From Lineus longissimus (taxonomy: Eukaryota; Nemertea; Pilidiophora; Heteronemertea; Lineidae), in assembly GCF_910592395.1 (NCBI RefSeq), contig NC_088325.1:3503501-3567500 (forward strand): DNA of 64,000 nucleotides, given 5' to 3'. The position numbers and the translations under genes are program-made. Shown here in pieces: positions 1 through 10,610 of this stretch. The notes under the pieces are model-generated. The model was not told where the DNA came from. It saw only the letters and a program-made list of their open reading frames with translations, and made no database searches. How positions within the stretch are numbered: position 1 is the stretch's first letter; the number at the start of each line of letters is the position of its first letter.

Positions 1-1545
1 CCGGGTCACTTAGAATCATTTTTGGCCAGCTAGAAGAGAAGGACAAAACTTGGGGATTAGTTGGAATAACATGGACGAATAACATGATAACGAAATTCCA
101 TTTGGATGAAACGGTAACTAGTGCAAGGATTTTGAGGAATTTGGAATTGGTGACAACTCACAAAATGGAATCCTTGTCTGACTGGTGACCTTAAGTCAAA
201 CCTTAAGCCAATAGACCTGTGCTTGACTCTTCAGAACTCTTCTCACAGGCAACTGAGGATCAAGGTTTGTCAATAAACAACACAGTGCCTGAAATAAATG
301 TCTCGGCACTGTGATAGCAAGAAAGTTAACACACTTGCATACTTGAGTCGGAAGACGATCGCGACATAAAAGATTTCAAAACTCAGACCCATAAAACATG
401 CACTTCATACTAAAACTGGAATATTCCCCACCTCAAATTCGATTCAATTGCAAGAAAACCATATCTGAATGGGTACAAATGTATATTTGCAACTGAATGA
501 AATTCGACACAATATTGTATCAGTGATACCTATAAGTAAAAAACTTTCCAAAAACCACATGCAATTTTATCACTGGTATTGTTGTCATATGCAAATTATC
601 TTGCCCAGAATGCCTCTTTTGATGCTTAGCAAACGCAGTTTGGCACAAAATATTAGTCCAAAAATTCAAAAAAAATAAGATCATTCACAAAAAGCCTACA
701 TTTAACCGCCTGATTTCCATATCACAGAATGTAAACATTTGCAATGCACGAACCATAACCAAATAGCCATCCAGTCTTCAGCATGTTGCAAAACTCACGA
801 AAAACTCAGAAAATGGCTTTTTTACCGTCCCATGAAGACTTGAAATCAATTCAATTGTGTTTTTAGTCTCAATTTAGCAAAAGTTTTGCATCATTTAAAA
901 AAATAAACTATTCTTGAATTGGTTTCAACCAATGCGCCGTCATGCAAAAATGGAAGGGGATTTTTGTACCATAATTTATCACGTACCAAGTTTTTTCCAC
1001 CTCCGGAGAAAAATTTAACTCTAAATTTATCCCAGAAATTGCTAATTTGTGCTGGAATGAATATAATTACATGAGCGAATGAAATCGCGATGATATTTCT
1101 GATTTTTACTTTGGGTCAGTTTTAAAAGTACGATAGAAATTTGATCAAAGCAGGGTACTGCAAAATTGGGGAAAGCTATAGTCAATGATAGGCCCGTGGG
1201 AAAGATAAGCCTTCCTTTCTTAAAGTATGCTTCATTAACTTATATGACCACAGGAAAATAGGGAAAGGCAATTTTCCATAACATTGTCACCAAAATTCTT
1301 TAAAAAGTTTGAGAATTTTGAAGAAAATAAAGTAATTATCTCGAATTTTCTCTAAACTCTGATCTATAGAAACTCCATCAAATAACCTTGGATCTTTATA
1401 ATATATCAATGATGTAGTGAAGGAAGAAGGTGATTAACTAAGCGATCCCAAAAATACCGCACCACAGTAAATTTACGAAAATGTTGCATATTCTGGAATG
1501 TTTTTAACTACAAAATGAGTATAAAATTCAAATTTTTGGAACTGA
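1..1545. other. 3' flank / possible 3' UTR, no gene seen
   Basis: AT-rich sequence downstream of the stop codon of the IQ gene. I found no clear AATAAA on the minus strand, no repeat with recognisable ends and no convincing ORF. Part of it is probably the 3' untranslated region. Confidence 0.5.
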
Positions 1546-2190
1546 TCAAGCTTCCTCGGCTTGTTGACCAGTCTCAGCCGTCTCCCCCTCTACTGGAGCC
1601 TCATCCACTGCTGGAGCCTCACCATCCACAGCAGGCTCAGCATCAGCAGCAGGTTCAGCTTCTTGAGCCTCACCCTCACCCTCGGGAGCTTCAGCAGGAG
1701 CTGCCTCCTCCTGGGCCTCACCTTCCTCCTTCACTTCCCCTTCCTGGGCCTCAACCACCCCTTCTTGGGCCTCAGCCTCCCCTTCTTGGGCCTGAGCCTC
1801 CCCTTCTTGGGCCTCAACCTCCCCTTCTTGGGCCTGAGCCTCCCCTTCTTGGGCCTCAGCATCCCCTTCAGGGGCCCCACTATCGTCTGCTGCAGCCTCT
1901 GGCTCATCTGCTGCCCCCTCGCTTTTCTTCGCATCCAGCTTCTCCTTTACTTCCTTCCTTGCTTGCATTCCACGGAAGCCGGCCTGTATTTTAACGGCCG
2001 CCCCCTGTACCTCAGGGTCCTCCAAATTAATGTCTACTTCCTCACCTTCATCTGCTGGGGCCTCATCTGCTTGGGCCTCCTCCGCTTGGGCCTCATCTGC
2101 TTGGGCCTCTTCTGCAGCTGCATCTTCAGTCCCTGGGGCTTCTGTTGTGCTTGCTTTCTTTTCAGCCATTTCTTTACGCGTCTTAAAACC
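1546..2190 (-). CDS. Terminal exon: IQ module plus acidic heptad repeats
   Basis: The exon starts at an acceptor (ATACTTTCAG) and opens GFKTRKEM, which completes the IQ motif begun in the previous exon (2866-2669). The ATG at 2169 is therefore internal. Next come an Ala/Glu/Asp-rich stretch, a second complete module (EEVDINLEDPEVQGAAVKIQ, then AGFRGMQARKEV), and a long tail rich in Glu, Ala and Pro with seven-residue repeats of the type GEAQAQE, ending in TGA. The tail resembles the acidic, disordered C-terminus of neuromodulin in composition only. Length is 214 codons. Proline-rich frames on the opposite strand are shadows of this repeat. Confidence 0.88.
   Translation of the reverse strand, partial: GFKTRKEMAEKKASTTEAPGTEDAAAEEAQADEAQAEEAQADEAPADEGEEVDINLEDPEVQGAAVKIQAGFRGMQARKEVKEKLDAKKSEGAADEPEAAADDSGAPEGDAEAQEGEAQAQEGEVEAQEGEAQAQEGEAEAQEGVVEAQEGEVKEEGEAQEEAAPAEAPEGEGEAQEAEPAADAEPAVDGEAPAVDEAPVEGETAETGQQAEEA
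1737..1875 (-). repeat. 21-bp coding minisatellite (heptad repeat)
   Basis: About 6.6 copies of a 21-bp unit lie within the terminal exon; each encodes one acidic heptad (G-E-x-x-A-Q-E). The unit length is a multiple of three, so copy-number change keeps the frame and would give length variants. Confidence 0.85.
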
Positions 2191-2668
2191 CTGAAAGTAT
2201 GATAATTGAAATGAATTTTCCCCTCAAAAGGTTGCATGATCTACTCTAAACTGCCAAATTTTTGTGGGCATTTCGTTTTTGCAGATTTTGCGAATAATCT
2301 CAATTCGTGATAAGTGGTCCAATTATAGCCTCATGGGGCAATGATGTGTGCTACCCTCACTTTTCAACACTGTAGTTCTATTATAGTATCGGGGCTTAAT
2401 TGCATCACTTTATCTTACATGCTGTGCAAGAGAGTGGCTAGCTTTTTGGTCTGGGGGGCTGGGGGAGGGGGGCCCAAAATGTCAATTTTTGAAGTTTTTC
2501 TGCCAAAATCATGGTGAAAAACACATTTTTTGGCGACTCCTGGGCATTTTCCCCCCTCTAGCTACACCCATGCTGTGAGGAGTGACCTCTTTCCTGCCCT
2601 GGGAATGCGTTGCATCAGCAATTCACTTCAGGCTCATCATAGGTTTTTCATTTTGACCACAACTGTAC
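2191..2668 (-). other. Intron splitting an IQ motif
   Basis: Bounded by donor AAG|GTACAG and acceptor CTTTCAG|GG, phase 0. It falls in the middle of an IQ helix, between KIQASFK and GFKTRKEM. No repeats seen inside. Confidence 0.75.
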
Positions 2669-2866
2669 CTTAAACGAAGCCTGTATCTTAACCGCAGCGT
2701 TCTCGACCTCAGGATCCGTCAAATCGATGTCGACTTCTTCCTCCTCCTTCTTCTCCTGTTCCTCTGCTGGTGCTGCCTCTTCTTCTTGTTTCGTTTCCTC
2801 CTCGGCAGGGGGAGCTGCTTCTTCCTCCGCTGGTGCTTCAGCATCTTCTGTGGCTTGTTTCTCAGC
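2669..2866 (-). CDS. Exon: acidic linker and first half of a split IQ motif
   Basis: 66 codons, phase 0 at both ends. Acceptor TATCTTCCAG|GCT, donor AAG|GTACAG. The product is a Glu/Ala/Pro-rich linker followed by EEEEVDIDLTDPEVENAAVK and IQASFK at the donor. The basic half of the IQ motif is supplied by the next exon (2190). This is the only place found in the gene where an intron cuts the IQ helix. Confidence 0.85.
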
Positions 2867-3092
2867 CTGGAAGATAGGTGACGCAAGCGATCAGCAATAT
2901 GCATCGGGGTTAAGAATTAAACGAATCGGGGAAGTCTTCTTTTCTTCAAAAATTCTTGTTACTTTCATAAAACCTATCTCTTTGGGCAATATATCTTTAC
3001 ACTCAGGCTAAAAATAGCTCAGAAAGCTCGTCATGATAATCAAAATGATGTCAAAACTCAGACAAAATTGACGTCACGTCTCTGTGACACAT

Positions 3093-3198
3093 TGTAGAAT
3101 TCAGTCTCTAATAAGGACATCCTCTGGACTGTGATGTACTGCCCTGATAGAGAGGTGTTCTTACTAGAGAGGTGTCCCCAAAGGGAGGTTCTACTGTA
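3093..3198 (+). mobile_element. Truncated pogo/Tigger-like MITE
   Basis: Internally deleted member of the family at 9529-9704. It keeps the paired ends (GTAGAATTCAGTCTCTAATA and AGGGAGGTTCTACTGTA) and the text 'ataaggacatcctctggact'. Confidence 0.55.
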
Positions 3199-3356
3199 GT
3201 ATGTTATCATGACAATGGGAGGGATGCATTACTGATAAGGTCTGTAGTCTGCTCTGCTCTGTCATCTCCCCAGGTTGATGTTTGACCTCTAAAAGCAGGA
3301 CCCCTGGGTACTCACATTGCAATTCAAATGGACAGCAATCATAGGATATTAGAATA

Positions 3357-3592
3357 TAAAAGGGAGGGTACGTATAGGCAGGAGCCTGGTAGGTTATATT
3401 AAGTTACTCAGTCTTGTCAAATAGGGGTCACTCCCATCTGACAAGACATTGAAACTCGTCACGTCAATAATTCTAGGTTAATCTTGTACTAACATTAGAT
3501 CAAACATGGCCAGGTCCCCAACTGTGCATTTCAGTGGTCCGAAGATGACCAATTTCATCCCCTAACTCCTGCCTATAGTCCCCCTTTTACAA
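3357..3592. mobile_element. MITE with inverted ends, related copy at 62568
   Basis: Starts AAAAGGGAGGGTACGTATAG and ends with CTCCTGCCTATAGTCCCCCT, which are imperfect inverted repeats. The centre contains 'caaataggggtcactcccat', matched by 'caataggggtctctcccatc' in the element at 62568-62763. Confidence 0.5.
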
Positions 3593-4369
3593 TGCAAATA
3601 TCATATAAACATATCTACAACCACATTACATTTATTTACATCTATACAACTACATGTAATACATTAAAACCTGAAATAAAGATTTTTTTATCTGTGAAAT
3701 TAAAAAGAGGAAACCTAAGATGGAGAAGAAGAAAATTAAATCATAGTCCTACACCAAGAGGGTTAAAATACTTTTATTCAAAATATTGAAGGGCTTTTAA
3801 TAGCCTTTGTGTGCCAGAATAGTGATTATATAGAGGAAAGTGTTAGGGGTGACAGAAGTTAGATTAGTATGATACAGCACACCAAAGAAAAGTGATTTAT
3901 GTTGCAGAGACATGCAATATTTATTGCTGCGATAAACAATAAGGAGATTGCTAGGCTGTGCGGCAAAATCAGCAATCGTTGCAACTTGCAACAATATGAA
4001 AGCACTTTGACATTATTCATTATTGCATGTCTGTTCGGGCGACTAACCCCAGACTATGGATTTGTATCCCACATGATAAATAATCCATGTCGCTGCAACA
4101 AAAATCACTTGTCTGTGGTGTGGTTTAGTTTTGTGGGCCATCTCAGAACTAAACAAAATTTGGCTACATTTCTGCACAGGTTGAAATTGACAATTGATAC
4201 TTTGATGGAAAGTAGGACAAGAATTTGTAACCTTTATGACATTAGCTAGTTCTGGGTGGCCAACAAAGGCTTCAGGATCCGAAACGGATATGAGAAGAGA
4301 TATTAGAATGTGCGGTGATCGTGAAGTGCTGCCACCATTTGGTCTATGGAGAAAACGGGAAGTGCATAC

Positions 4370-4579
4370 TTTGACGACGCTCATTTCTTTGCGCGTTTTA
4401 TGACCTCGGAACGACGCCTGAATTTTCGTAGCGGCCTGGGCTACTTCAGGGTCGTCGAGGTCAATGTCGATTTCTTCTCCTTCGGCGGACTTCTCGGCCT
4501 CCACGGCAAGCTCGGCTGCCGTCTCTTCCGTAGTGGGTGCAGCATCTTCATCTTCAGCTACGGTGGATTCTTTCGCTTC
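4370..4579 (-). CDS. Exon: acidic linker plus complete IQ module
   Basis: 70 codons, phase 0 at both ends (acceptor TTGCCGACAG|GAA, donor AAA|GTATGC). It encodes a Glu/Ala/Thr-rich linker, then EEIDIDLDDPEVAQAATKIQ and ASFRGHKTRKEMSVVK. The core ATKIQASFRGHKTRKE is the closest in the window to the neuromodulin/neurogranin IQ helix (KIQASFRGH). It reads straight into AEKQATED of the next exon. The open frame continues past the donor into intron, so the splice site and not the stop marks the exon end. Confidence 0.88.
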
Positions 4580-5164
4580 CTGTCGGCAAGATAAACGGAT
4601 GGTGGGGTTAGAAACACACGTGGAAGTGATCAGGGGTTTTGCTGAGCGAATTTTTGAGGGTACGTTTGGGGAGGAGAAAATTATTTTATCCAAAAACATT
4701 TAAAATTAAAAAAAAATTTTGTTTGACCAATATATGTGTTTTCCAGATGATCACAAATGTCTACAAAAATTCACATTTTTAAAAATAAATGTGTAAATTT
4801 TGCTCAATTTTTTCAGGGGTTCATATCAGTACCCTTTACTTTTGTTCGGGTTTATACCCAAACGTACCCTCTGGGTTTGAAAGTGTATGCTACTGGATGA
4901 TTTTATTACATATAGGGCCAATATTTATCTTAGCCTTCTGAAGTGTATCACACATGTGCATGTTCAGGTGTGTGTCTGGGTACAAGGGATTAGAGAGAGT
5001 ACACTGGTGTAGGTTTTTAAAATGGACGGTATTTTAAACACGAAACACATTTTGTTTCACGCCTTGTCCTTCAGCTAGTGAGATGTAAATGTCTCAGGGG
5101 TTTGTGTGAAGGGCTGGAAAAGTGAACATTGACCTGATTTCTTAAGATGAGTAACATTTCTGAC

Positions 5165-5292
5165 TTAAATTTAAATCTAAATTTTATTTGAATTTAAATT
5201 TAAATTTAAATTTAAATCGAAATCTTAATCTTAATTGAGATTTAAATTTAAATTTAAATTTTAAATTTAGATTTAATCTAAATCATTTAATT
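5165..5292. repeat. (AAATTT)n low-complexity tract
   Basis: Runs of TTTAAATTTAAA with occasional C or G. The unit is self-complementary, so the tract can fold on itself. Confidence 0.8.
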
Positions 5293-6404
5293 TAGACGAT
5301 GATTGATGACCCTGCTTATAGATATGGTCACCCCAATGAAATATGAACTATAAACAATAAATGCTAAACACAAAGCATGGATCAAGAAACAGGAATCTAT
5401 AACATCAAGTACTGTTAACTGCCATATTTTCTGGGGCGTTTCATTTTCACAAATTTCAGGATTAACTGAGATTTGAAGAAAAAAAAAATCGAAAAAATAT
5501 TTTTGGATTAGAAAGAGTGAATGAAATTTGTAAGCCACCAAAATAGAGGTTTTGAAATTTTATTTTTTTCCTAAATTTTCCAGACTCACAAAAATTAAAT
5601 GGCACGAAAATTATGCAGTTAACAGTATAAACATCTTAAACCATGAACCTTTCAAATAAATTTTAACGCAACTTTGAACATGAACATCTTGTGATGACTT
5701 ACAGTTTCAGTTTCATGACCTGATTGGCTCTGTTGTTAAGACAGACAGACAGACAACATATAAGAATGAACAGACAGACTTTATGACATCATGAGGAAAG
5801 ACGATTTGTTGGCTAAAAGACAATTCCAGCGACTGAGCAAAATTTTACCAAAAAATTAATTGGTGAAAAAATGATATTTAAGTATAACTGAAACCAAAAA
5901 TACATGTTAATTGGTAGGAAAATGATATTTAAGTATAACTGAAAGTAGAAAAATGTACTAGCATAAAGTTTTATCTGAAAATAAAATTTGTGAGATACAA
6001 AGTTGAGAAAATAGCGAGGGAAAATGATGCTTGTGGAAAAGCGTTATTTACATGTATAAACAGCACGTGAGCGCAAGCACAATTTATGAAAGTCTCAAAA
6101 ATTTCCAACCCAGCACTTTTTACAAAAAATACGAAACATCGCAAAAATTACAGGCCACGAGGCAATTGACAACATCATCTGCAAGTGATGTACAGCAATC
6201 ACGATAGGTTCCCATCCCCAGGTGGAAGCTGGCAAAAATTCAATGCTGAAAAGTATCCATAGCCCTCATTGCGACTTGTTATATACAAAGCAGCAAGTTT
6301 TAATAAAGACTAGTCTTTACTAATTCTTGAGAGCAGCAATCACTAGAGAGGACTGACCACTGCCAAATATCCCGATTAAGATTTTTTTAAAGATTATTAG
6401 TTAA

Positions 6405-6648
6405 AGGCCTCAACTGTCCGATAAAGTTTTGAAATTTGTAATTGAATTTGAAAATTTTCAAGTGCGTAAATCTGTACCAAATATAAATCTGAACATTGCC
6501 GTTGTGTAGACAGATATACAAATACTATGAATACCAAGTTTCATCAAATTTGTATGCATAATAACTGTTCTACAGCATTGTGTATAACTGCATTTCTATT
6601 TTCCTGGACCACCAGTAATTACAAACGGCATACCCCTTTAACTTCTTA
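6405..6648 (-). mobile_element. TTAAAGG MITE, copy A
   Basis: Reverse complement of the element at 61647-61884. Shared ends are TTAAAGGGGTATGCCGTTTG and a terminus GGCCTTTAAC, and the interior shares the 'attttcctggaccaccagta' segment. The inverted terminal repeat is short (TTAAAGG). Confidence 0.7.
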
Positions 6649-6796
6649 TTCCATTTCATATACATAAACATGTACAATTCTTGCTACAAATTTTTCTCAA
6701 GAATGTCGTCAGTTCTCTCAGGGTCATGCTATCACCAATAGGACTCCCCCGCAAAGCACAGTGCGCAAAACATACCGATGAGAACATCGGACACAC

Positions 6797-6904
6797 CTTA
6801 AGTCCCTGCCGCACTTTGTAACCCTTATAGCCCGCCTGGATCTTAGTCGCAGCGGCTGCCATATCATCCTCAAAGTCAATCTCCTCACTTATGGTCGAGG
6901 GTAC
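6797..6904 (-). CDS. Exon: short IQ module
   Basis: 36 codons, phase 0 at both ends (acceptor TCTAACACTAG|GTA, donor AAG|GTGTGT). It encodes VPSTISEEIDFEDDMAAAAT followed by KIQAGYKGYKVRQGLK. The acidic DPEVEK segment of other modules is shortened to FEDDMAA. IQ positions are conserved (IQ, G, K..R). The reading frame continues past the donor without similarity to the family. Confidence 0.85.
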
Positions 6905-7757
6905 CTAGTGTTAGAAAGCATGCAAGAAAGTTAGATTTCGTTCTTGGCGTATGGGAGGAAAAGTTAAGCATTGACTGCAGCAGTGATTTGGCATGACGTT
7001 GTGTTAGATGCAGATTACTGTGGTCAGAAACTAATAATCTGATAAAGGTATTTTGAACAAAATCTCGAGAAACCAACACTGGCTTCGAGTTTTCCTAAAC
7101 CTTCAAAGGAACACACTATCTGATTTTCCTAAACCCTCGAACAGGCACACTATCTGTTTTTCGTAAACCCTCGAACAGGCACACTATCTGATTTTCGTAA
7201 ACCCTCGAACAGGCACACTATCTGATTTTCCTAAACCCTCGAACAGGCACACTATCTGATTTTCCTAGACCCGCACACAGGCACACTGAGTTTCCGGAAC
7301 ACTCAAATGGGCATACTATCTAATTCCCCCTAAACCCTCAAATGGGCACACTATCATATTTTCCTAAATGGACACACTATCAGATTTTCCAAAACCCTCA
7401 AATGGGCACACTATCTGATAACCCAAACATTGAAATGGGCACACTATCTGATTCAACACAGCAGAAGTCAGTGACAGCCTCATCTTTAAGAGATGATTTA
7501 AAATGCTTCTTATTGTTAACTCAGGACAATGCATGTATGAACTAGTTACGTGGGCATTTCCCCCAAGTGCCCTCTGATGATGTACTAGACACAAGAGGTT
7601 GATATCAGTCAATATTCTCAACTGTAGATCTTTCTTATGGCTATTAGCAGGGTTTCCTTTGGCAAATGATGGGGCGCATACTTTTTGCAGACCCTCTGGT
7701 GTTTACTGCCTGAATCAAACTCTGAAGGGATCAAAAATGCTTTCCCGATGTAGTCAC
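6905..7757 (-). other. Intron with a minisatellite
   Basis: Most of the right half is the minisatellite at 7087-7460. No other coding signal. Confidence 0.65.
7087..7460. repeat. Minisatellite of about 35 bp
   Basis: About ten degenerate copies of a unit containing 'cctaaaccctcgaacaggca' and 'cactatctgatttt'. Towards the right end the variant 'ctcaaatgggcacactatct' takes over. Confidence 0.85.
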
Positions 7758-7826
7758 CTTTTCTGCAATGATGGACTTCCTGGTTCGGTAACCCCTGAAG
7801 TTGGCCTGGATCATAACGGCAGCATC
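7758..7826 (-). CDS. 69-bp mini-exon: single IQ helix
   Basis: 23 codons, phase 0 at both ends (acceptor GGCATGTGCAG|GAT, donor AAG|GTGACT). It encodes DAAVMIQANFRGYRTRKSII and then AEK. There is no acidic segment; the exon is only an IQ helix. It has exactly the length of two neighbours (8715-8783, 9783-9851), which points to tandem exon duplication. Too short to stand alone as an ORF; found from the motif plus splice sites. Confidence 0.85.
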
Positions 7827-8714
7827 CTGCACATGCCACAAAAGAGAAAGACTTTTAAAAGCGGAAAAAGCAAAGCAGGCAATACCAGTCTAAAGATCCA
7901 AAAGGACTGACCCCCTCCTCACACCCCCTCCCCAACCAACCAATCAATAAAATCAATCTATCAAGCTCATAAACGGTCTTCACCAACTGACTTCCAACAG
8001 CTAGGTTATGGCTGGTTGGATGAACAAAATATTTATCAGCCATAAGGTGCAAACAGGTGATTTTAGTCGCTGCGACAAAGCCACGACAACATGATAGGTG
8101 CTTGCAATTTAACTTATTCACAGTCACAGTCCAACCACAATTTTCATATTGTCATGGTTATGTTGCATGTTGCAGGGACTAAAATTGCTTGTGTGCATGG
8201 CGCTTTATACCCATTTTGTCAGATTTCATCAAGTTTTCACAATAAAGTGGCTAAGAGGATCAATGCCCTGGTTGGGTGCTTTCCCATGTTTGGAATTATC
8301 AATTCGGTAGCATTGAACATCTAGGAGTACCACTCCCCCTGGATAGAATGATGGTCCATCACAGGTTTACCCCCTAGGCAAGCCAGGTACACACATTTAT
8401 ACTCCTGGGTCAAGCGAAGCAATGTAGGGTTAAATGTCTTGCCCAAGGACACGGAAATGAAAAGCAGTAATCCTTTAGAAAGCCGAACCCACGACTTCCT
8501 GATTATGAGCCAAGGACTCGAACAACTATGCCACTTATCTCCCTAAGATGTAAGCCCAGTATCAGCATGACACCAATTGGAAGAGTCAAACAGTTTGAGA
8601 GCAATTTCTATTTCAACGCAATTAAATCGACATAGCGGTCTCACAAGACATCACCAAGAGCACGATTACAAATTTCAACAATGTTTAGAATTTGAATTAG
8701 AAACCTGAACACAC
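7827..8714 (-). other. Intron containing a SINE
   Basis: Includes a V-like SINE in reverse orientation (8319-8549). The remainder is unremarkable. Confidence 0.65.
8319..8549 (-). mobile_element. tRNA-derived V-like SINE, copy A
   Basis: Read on the minus strand it has a tRNA-like head (GGCATAGTTGTTCGAG, then CATAATCAGGAAGTCGTGGG with a B-box-like GGTTCG), a conserved GTCCTTGGGCAAGACATTTA core, and a 3' part ending in CTATCCAGGGGGAGTGGTAC. The copy at 62789 shares the head; the one near 28825 shares the 3' part. Confidence 0.7.
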
Positions 8715-8783
8715 CGATTTCCGCCTGACGCTCTTCCGAACCTGGTGTCCACGGTATCCTGCCTGTATCGTTGTCGCGGCAAC
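8715..8783 (-). CDS. 69-bp mini-exon: single IQ helix
   Basis: 23 codons, phase 0 (acceptor TTTACGTAG|GTT, donor TCG|GTGTGT). It encodes VAATTIQAGYRGHQVRKSVR and then RKS. Again only the IQ helix, with a more basic C-terminal end than its neighbours. Same length and phase as the exons at 7758 and 9783. Confidence 0.82.
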
Positions 8784-8984
8784 CTACGTAAACAATTGTA
8801 TCACAACTGATCAATGACAAAATATAGCGGAGATTGCAAAATTATAGTTTCAATTACAATATGAATACGATGAGTTTTATCTTAATAGAAATCGGTCTGC
8901 TTTTGATGATAGACTAGCATTGGTGTTAACCCTTCCACAATGCATTGCCACTATTGTGGCCGTTATCTGTAGACCATTTGAAAT

Positions 8985-9225
8985 CATGTTAAGGCAGTTT
9001 GTAGACGTGTTATAAGATGACGCATTTACTCAAAATTCTCGGTCAAAGATTTTTCTCAATTAAGTGGGCGGGTGCACCTCTGTTGCTTGAGAAACTTTTC
9101 ATTGGAAATCATTTACAAGGCTGTTTGTAGACGAGTCATAAGATAGCACTTTTTTTCAAAAAATTGCTGGTAAATTTCAATTTTTTTTTTAATTGAGAGG
9201 GTTGGACCTGTGTTGCTTGAGAAAA
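8985..9225. repeat. Two-copy tandem duplication, period about 122 bp
   Basis: Both copies contain 'gtttgtagacg', 'ataagat', and 'gttgcttgagaaa' in the same order, with moderate divergence. Confidence 0.6.
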
Positions 9226-9312
9226 TTTTTTCATTTTATAAAATTTCGTTTCAGCCTATTCTGATAACTAAACAAGCATTTTTGATGAAAATTTCTTGAG
9301 ATGATACATTCT

Positions 9313-9425
9313 AAGGTAAGGTTGTACAATTATAGCCTATGTGTGCATTTATGTGTCTATGAGCCGTTTTCTACACAATAAAGGTTACAGTTGTACTGGG
9401 ACTATAACTGTACCACTGTACCTTA
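9313..9425. mobile_element. GGTACAATTA MITE, copy A
   Basis: Inverted ends: TAAGGTAAGGTTGTACAATT at the left, and ATAACTGTACCACTGTACCTTAG-like sequence at the right. Related copies at 22518-22613 and 29523-29690. Confidence 0.55.
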
Positions 9426-9528
9426 GATGTAGACCCACAGAAATGAGAACATGGATAATCCATGCTTGATATGAAGGCATATTTACTGTAACTCTATTAA
9501 ATCTGATAATCTGTCCAGGGAAGAATTA

Positions 9529-9704
9529 CAGTAGAACCTCTCTATAAAGGACACCCGGGACCGACAAGTGCTGTCCTTAATACAGAGGTGTCCTGATAAA
9601 AAAGGTAAAATTGAATGAAAACAAACCAATTTGGAATGAAAACTAATGTCCTCAGTAGAGAGGGTGTCCATAATAGAGAGGTGTTCACTAGAGAGGTTTC
9701 GCTG
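9529..9704 (+). mobile_element. pogo/Tigger-like MITE, full copy
   Basis: Begins CAGTAGAACCTCTCTATAAA and ends with the inverted partner AGAGGTTTCGCTG, flanked by TA on both sides. CAGTRGAACCTC termini with TA target duplications are typical of pogo/Tigger transposons. No transposase. Confidence 0.75.
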
Positions 9705-9782
9705 TATATATTGACTTTTTTATAAACATCCAACCCGGATACCAGGCCACAGGTACAAATCCACTTTTTACACTAAACCGAC

Positions 9783-9851
9783 CTCTTGCTTCTTGAGTTC
9801 CTTTCTTGTCGAGTAACCATGGTAACTAGCTTGGATAGTTACGGCGGCTTC
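9783..9851 (-). CDS. 69-bp mini-exon: single IQ helix
   Basis: 23 codons, phase 0 (acceptor CATATGAACAG|GAA, donor GAG|GTCGGT). It encodes EAAVTIQASYHGYSTRKELK and then KQE. Third member of the 69-bp series. The donor is poor (C at +3), so inclusion may be conditional. The codon usage and motif argue for a real exon. Confidence 0.8.
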
Positions 9852-10469
9852 CTGTTCATATGAGAAAGAAACGGTCACATTATCTGACAGAGAAAATGTC
9901 AGAAGATAGGAAAAGTACAAAAATAGCCCATATTGTTATTTTCTTGTTGGTTTTGAATATGACTAGTCCATTATGTCAGTTGTGGGTATAAAAGATGCTG
10001 GATCAAATTGGATATACTGCCATATCCACTGGAAAGTAACTGTTTAATCTGGACATTGATGTGAAAAAGCGCCTGTGTACTGTAGATAAGCAAAACTCCA
10101 TATAAAGAAAGAATTGAAATTGACAACGACTATTTTACGACATTGGCATACTCGAGAAAGCAACAAAACAAAGACCTTTTGTGTCTGCATATTCGGGGAG
10201 CTTTACATCCAGTAAATCTGGGACAATGACAGATCTGTTTGTTGCCCAGTGCAAGGCTGCATATACATAGAAAGTTCAGTTGTGGGGTTTTTGTCTTGTT
10301 CCATCCTCGCTTGTGACCTGCCACACTCAAAATGAATCTTTCTTTGGCCTAATGGACGTTCCCATTGGTTGTAACAGGGGGTCATGCTATTACACTAAAA
10401 AAATTACGATAAAAACATCTCACTACAGTTACAACATCAACATGCTGAATAAATTGACAAAACGCAGAC
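9852..10469 (-). other. Intron, nothing distinctive
   Basis: No repeat family or coding signal recognised. Confidence 0.6.
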
Positions 10470-10610
10470 CTTTTGAGCGTGTAAGTTTTTTCTCGTTTTG
10501 AATCCAGCAAACCCAGCCTGGATTTTCATGGCAGCTTTTTCTACCTCTGGGTCATTTAGGTCAATGTCGATTTCCTCGGCATATTCAGATGGCTTTGCGA
10601 TAGTCTCTTG
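10470..10610 (-). CDS. Exon: PEP-19-like acidic segment plus IQ
   Basis: 47 codons, phase 0 (acceptor CGTTTCCCAG|CAA, donor AAG|GTCTGC). After a short linker it encodes EEIDIDLNDPEVEKAAMKIQ and AGFAGFKTRKNLHAQK. A Gly/Arg position of the IQ consensus is Ala (GFAGFK), which may alter calmodulin affinity. Confidence 0.87.

Larger units (their letters stand above)
2867..4369 (-). other. Intron with two MITE remnants
   Basis: Holds a shortened pogo-like MITE (about 3093-3198) and a 236-bp inverted-repeat element (3357-3592). The rest is AT-rich with no supported gene. Confidence 0.65.
4580..6796 (-). other. Intron with AT hexamer repeat and a MITE
   Basis: Contains a (TTTAAA)n-type tract (5165-5292), a short ACAG microsatellite near 5741, and an inverted-orientation TTAAAGG MITE (6405-6648). 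No other coding signal found. Confidence 0.65.
8784..9782 (-). other. Intron with local duplication and two MITEs
   Basis: Holds an imperfect two-copy tandem duplication (about 8985-9225), a GGTACAATTA-type MITE (9313-9425) and a full pogo-like MITE (9529-9704). Confidence 0.65.

Noticed and set aside
1515-2202. Long plus-strand Pro/Leu-rich frames over the terminal exon
   Set aside because: They are antisense shadows of the acidic heptad repeat; no splice or start context, while the minus strand has the IQ motif and splice sites.
7087-7460. CCTAAACCCT units as telomere-like sequence
   Set aside because: The unit is about 35 bp and degenerate; the telomere-like string is a small part of it.
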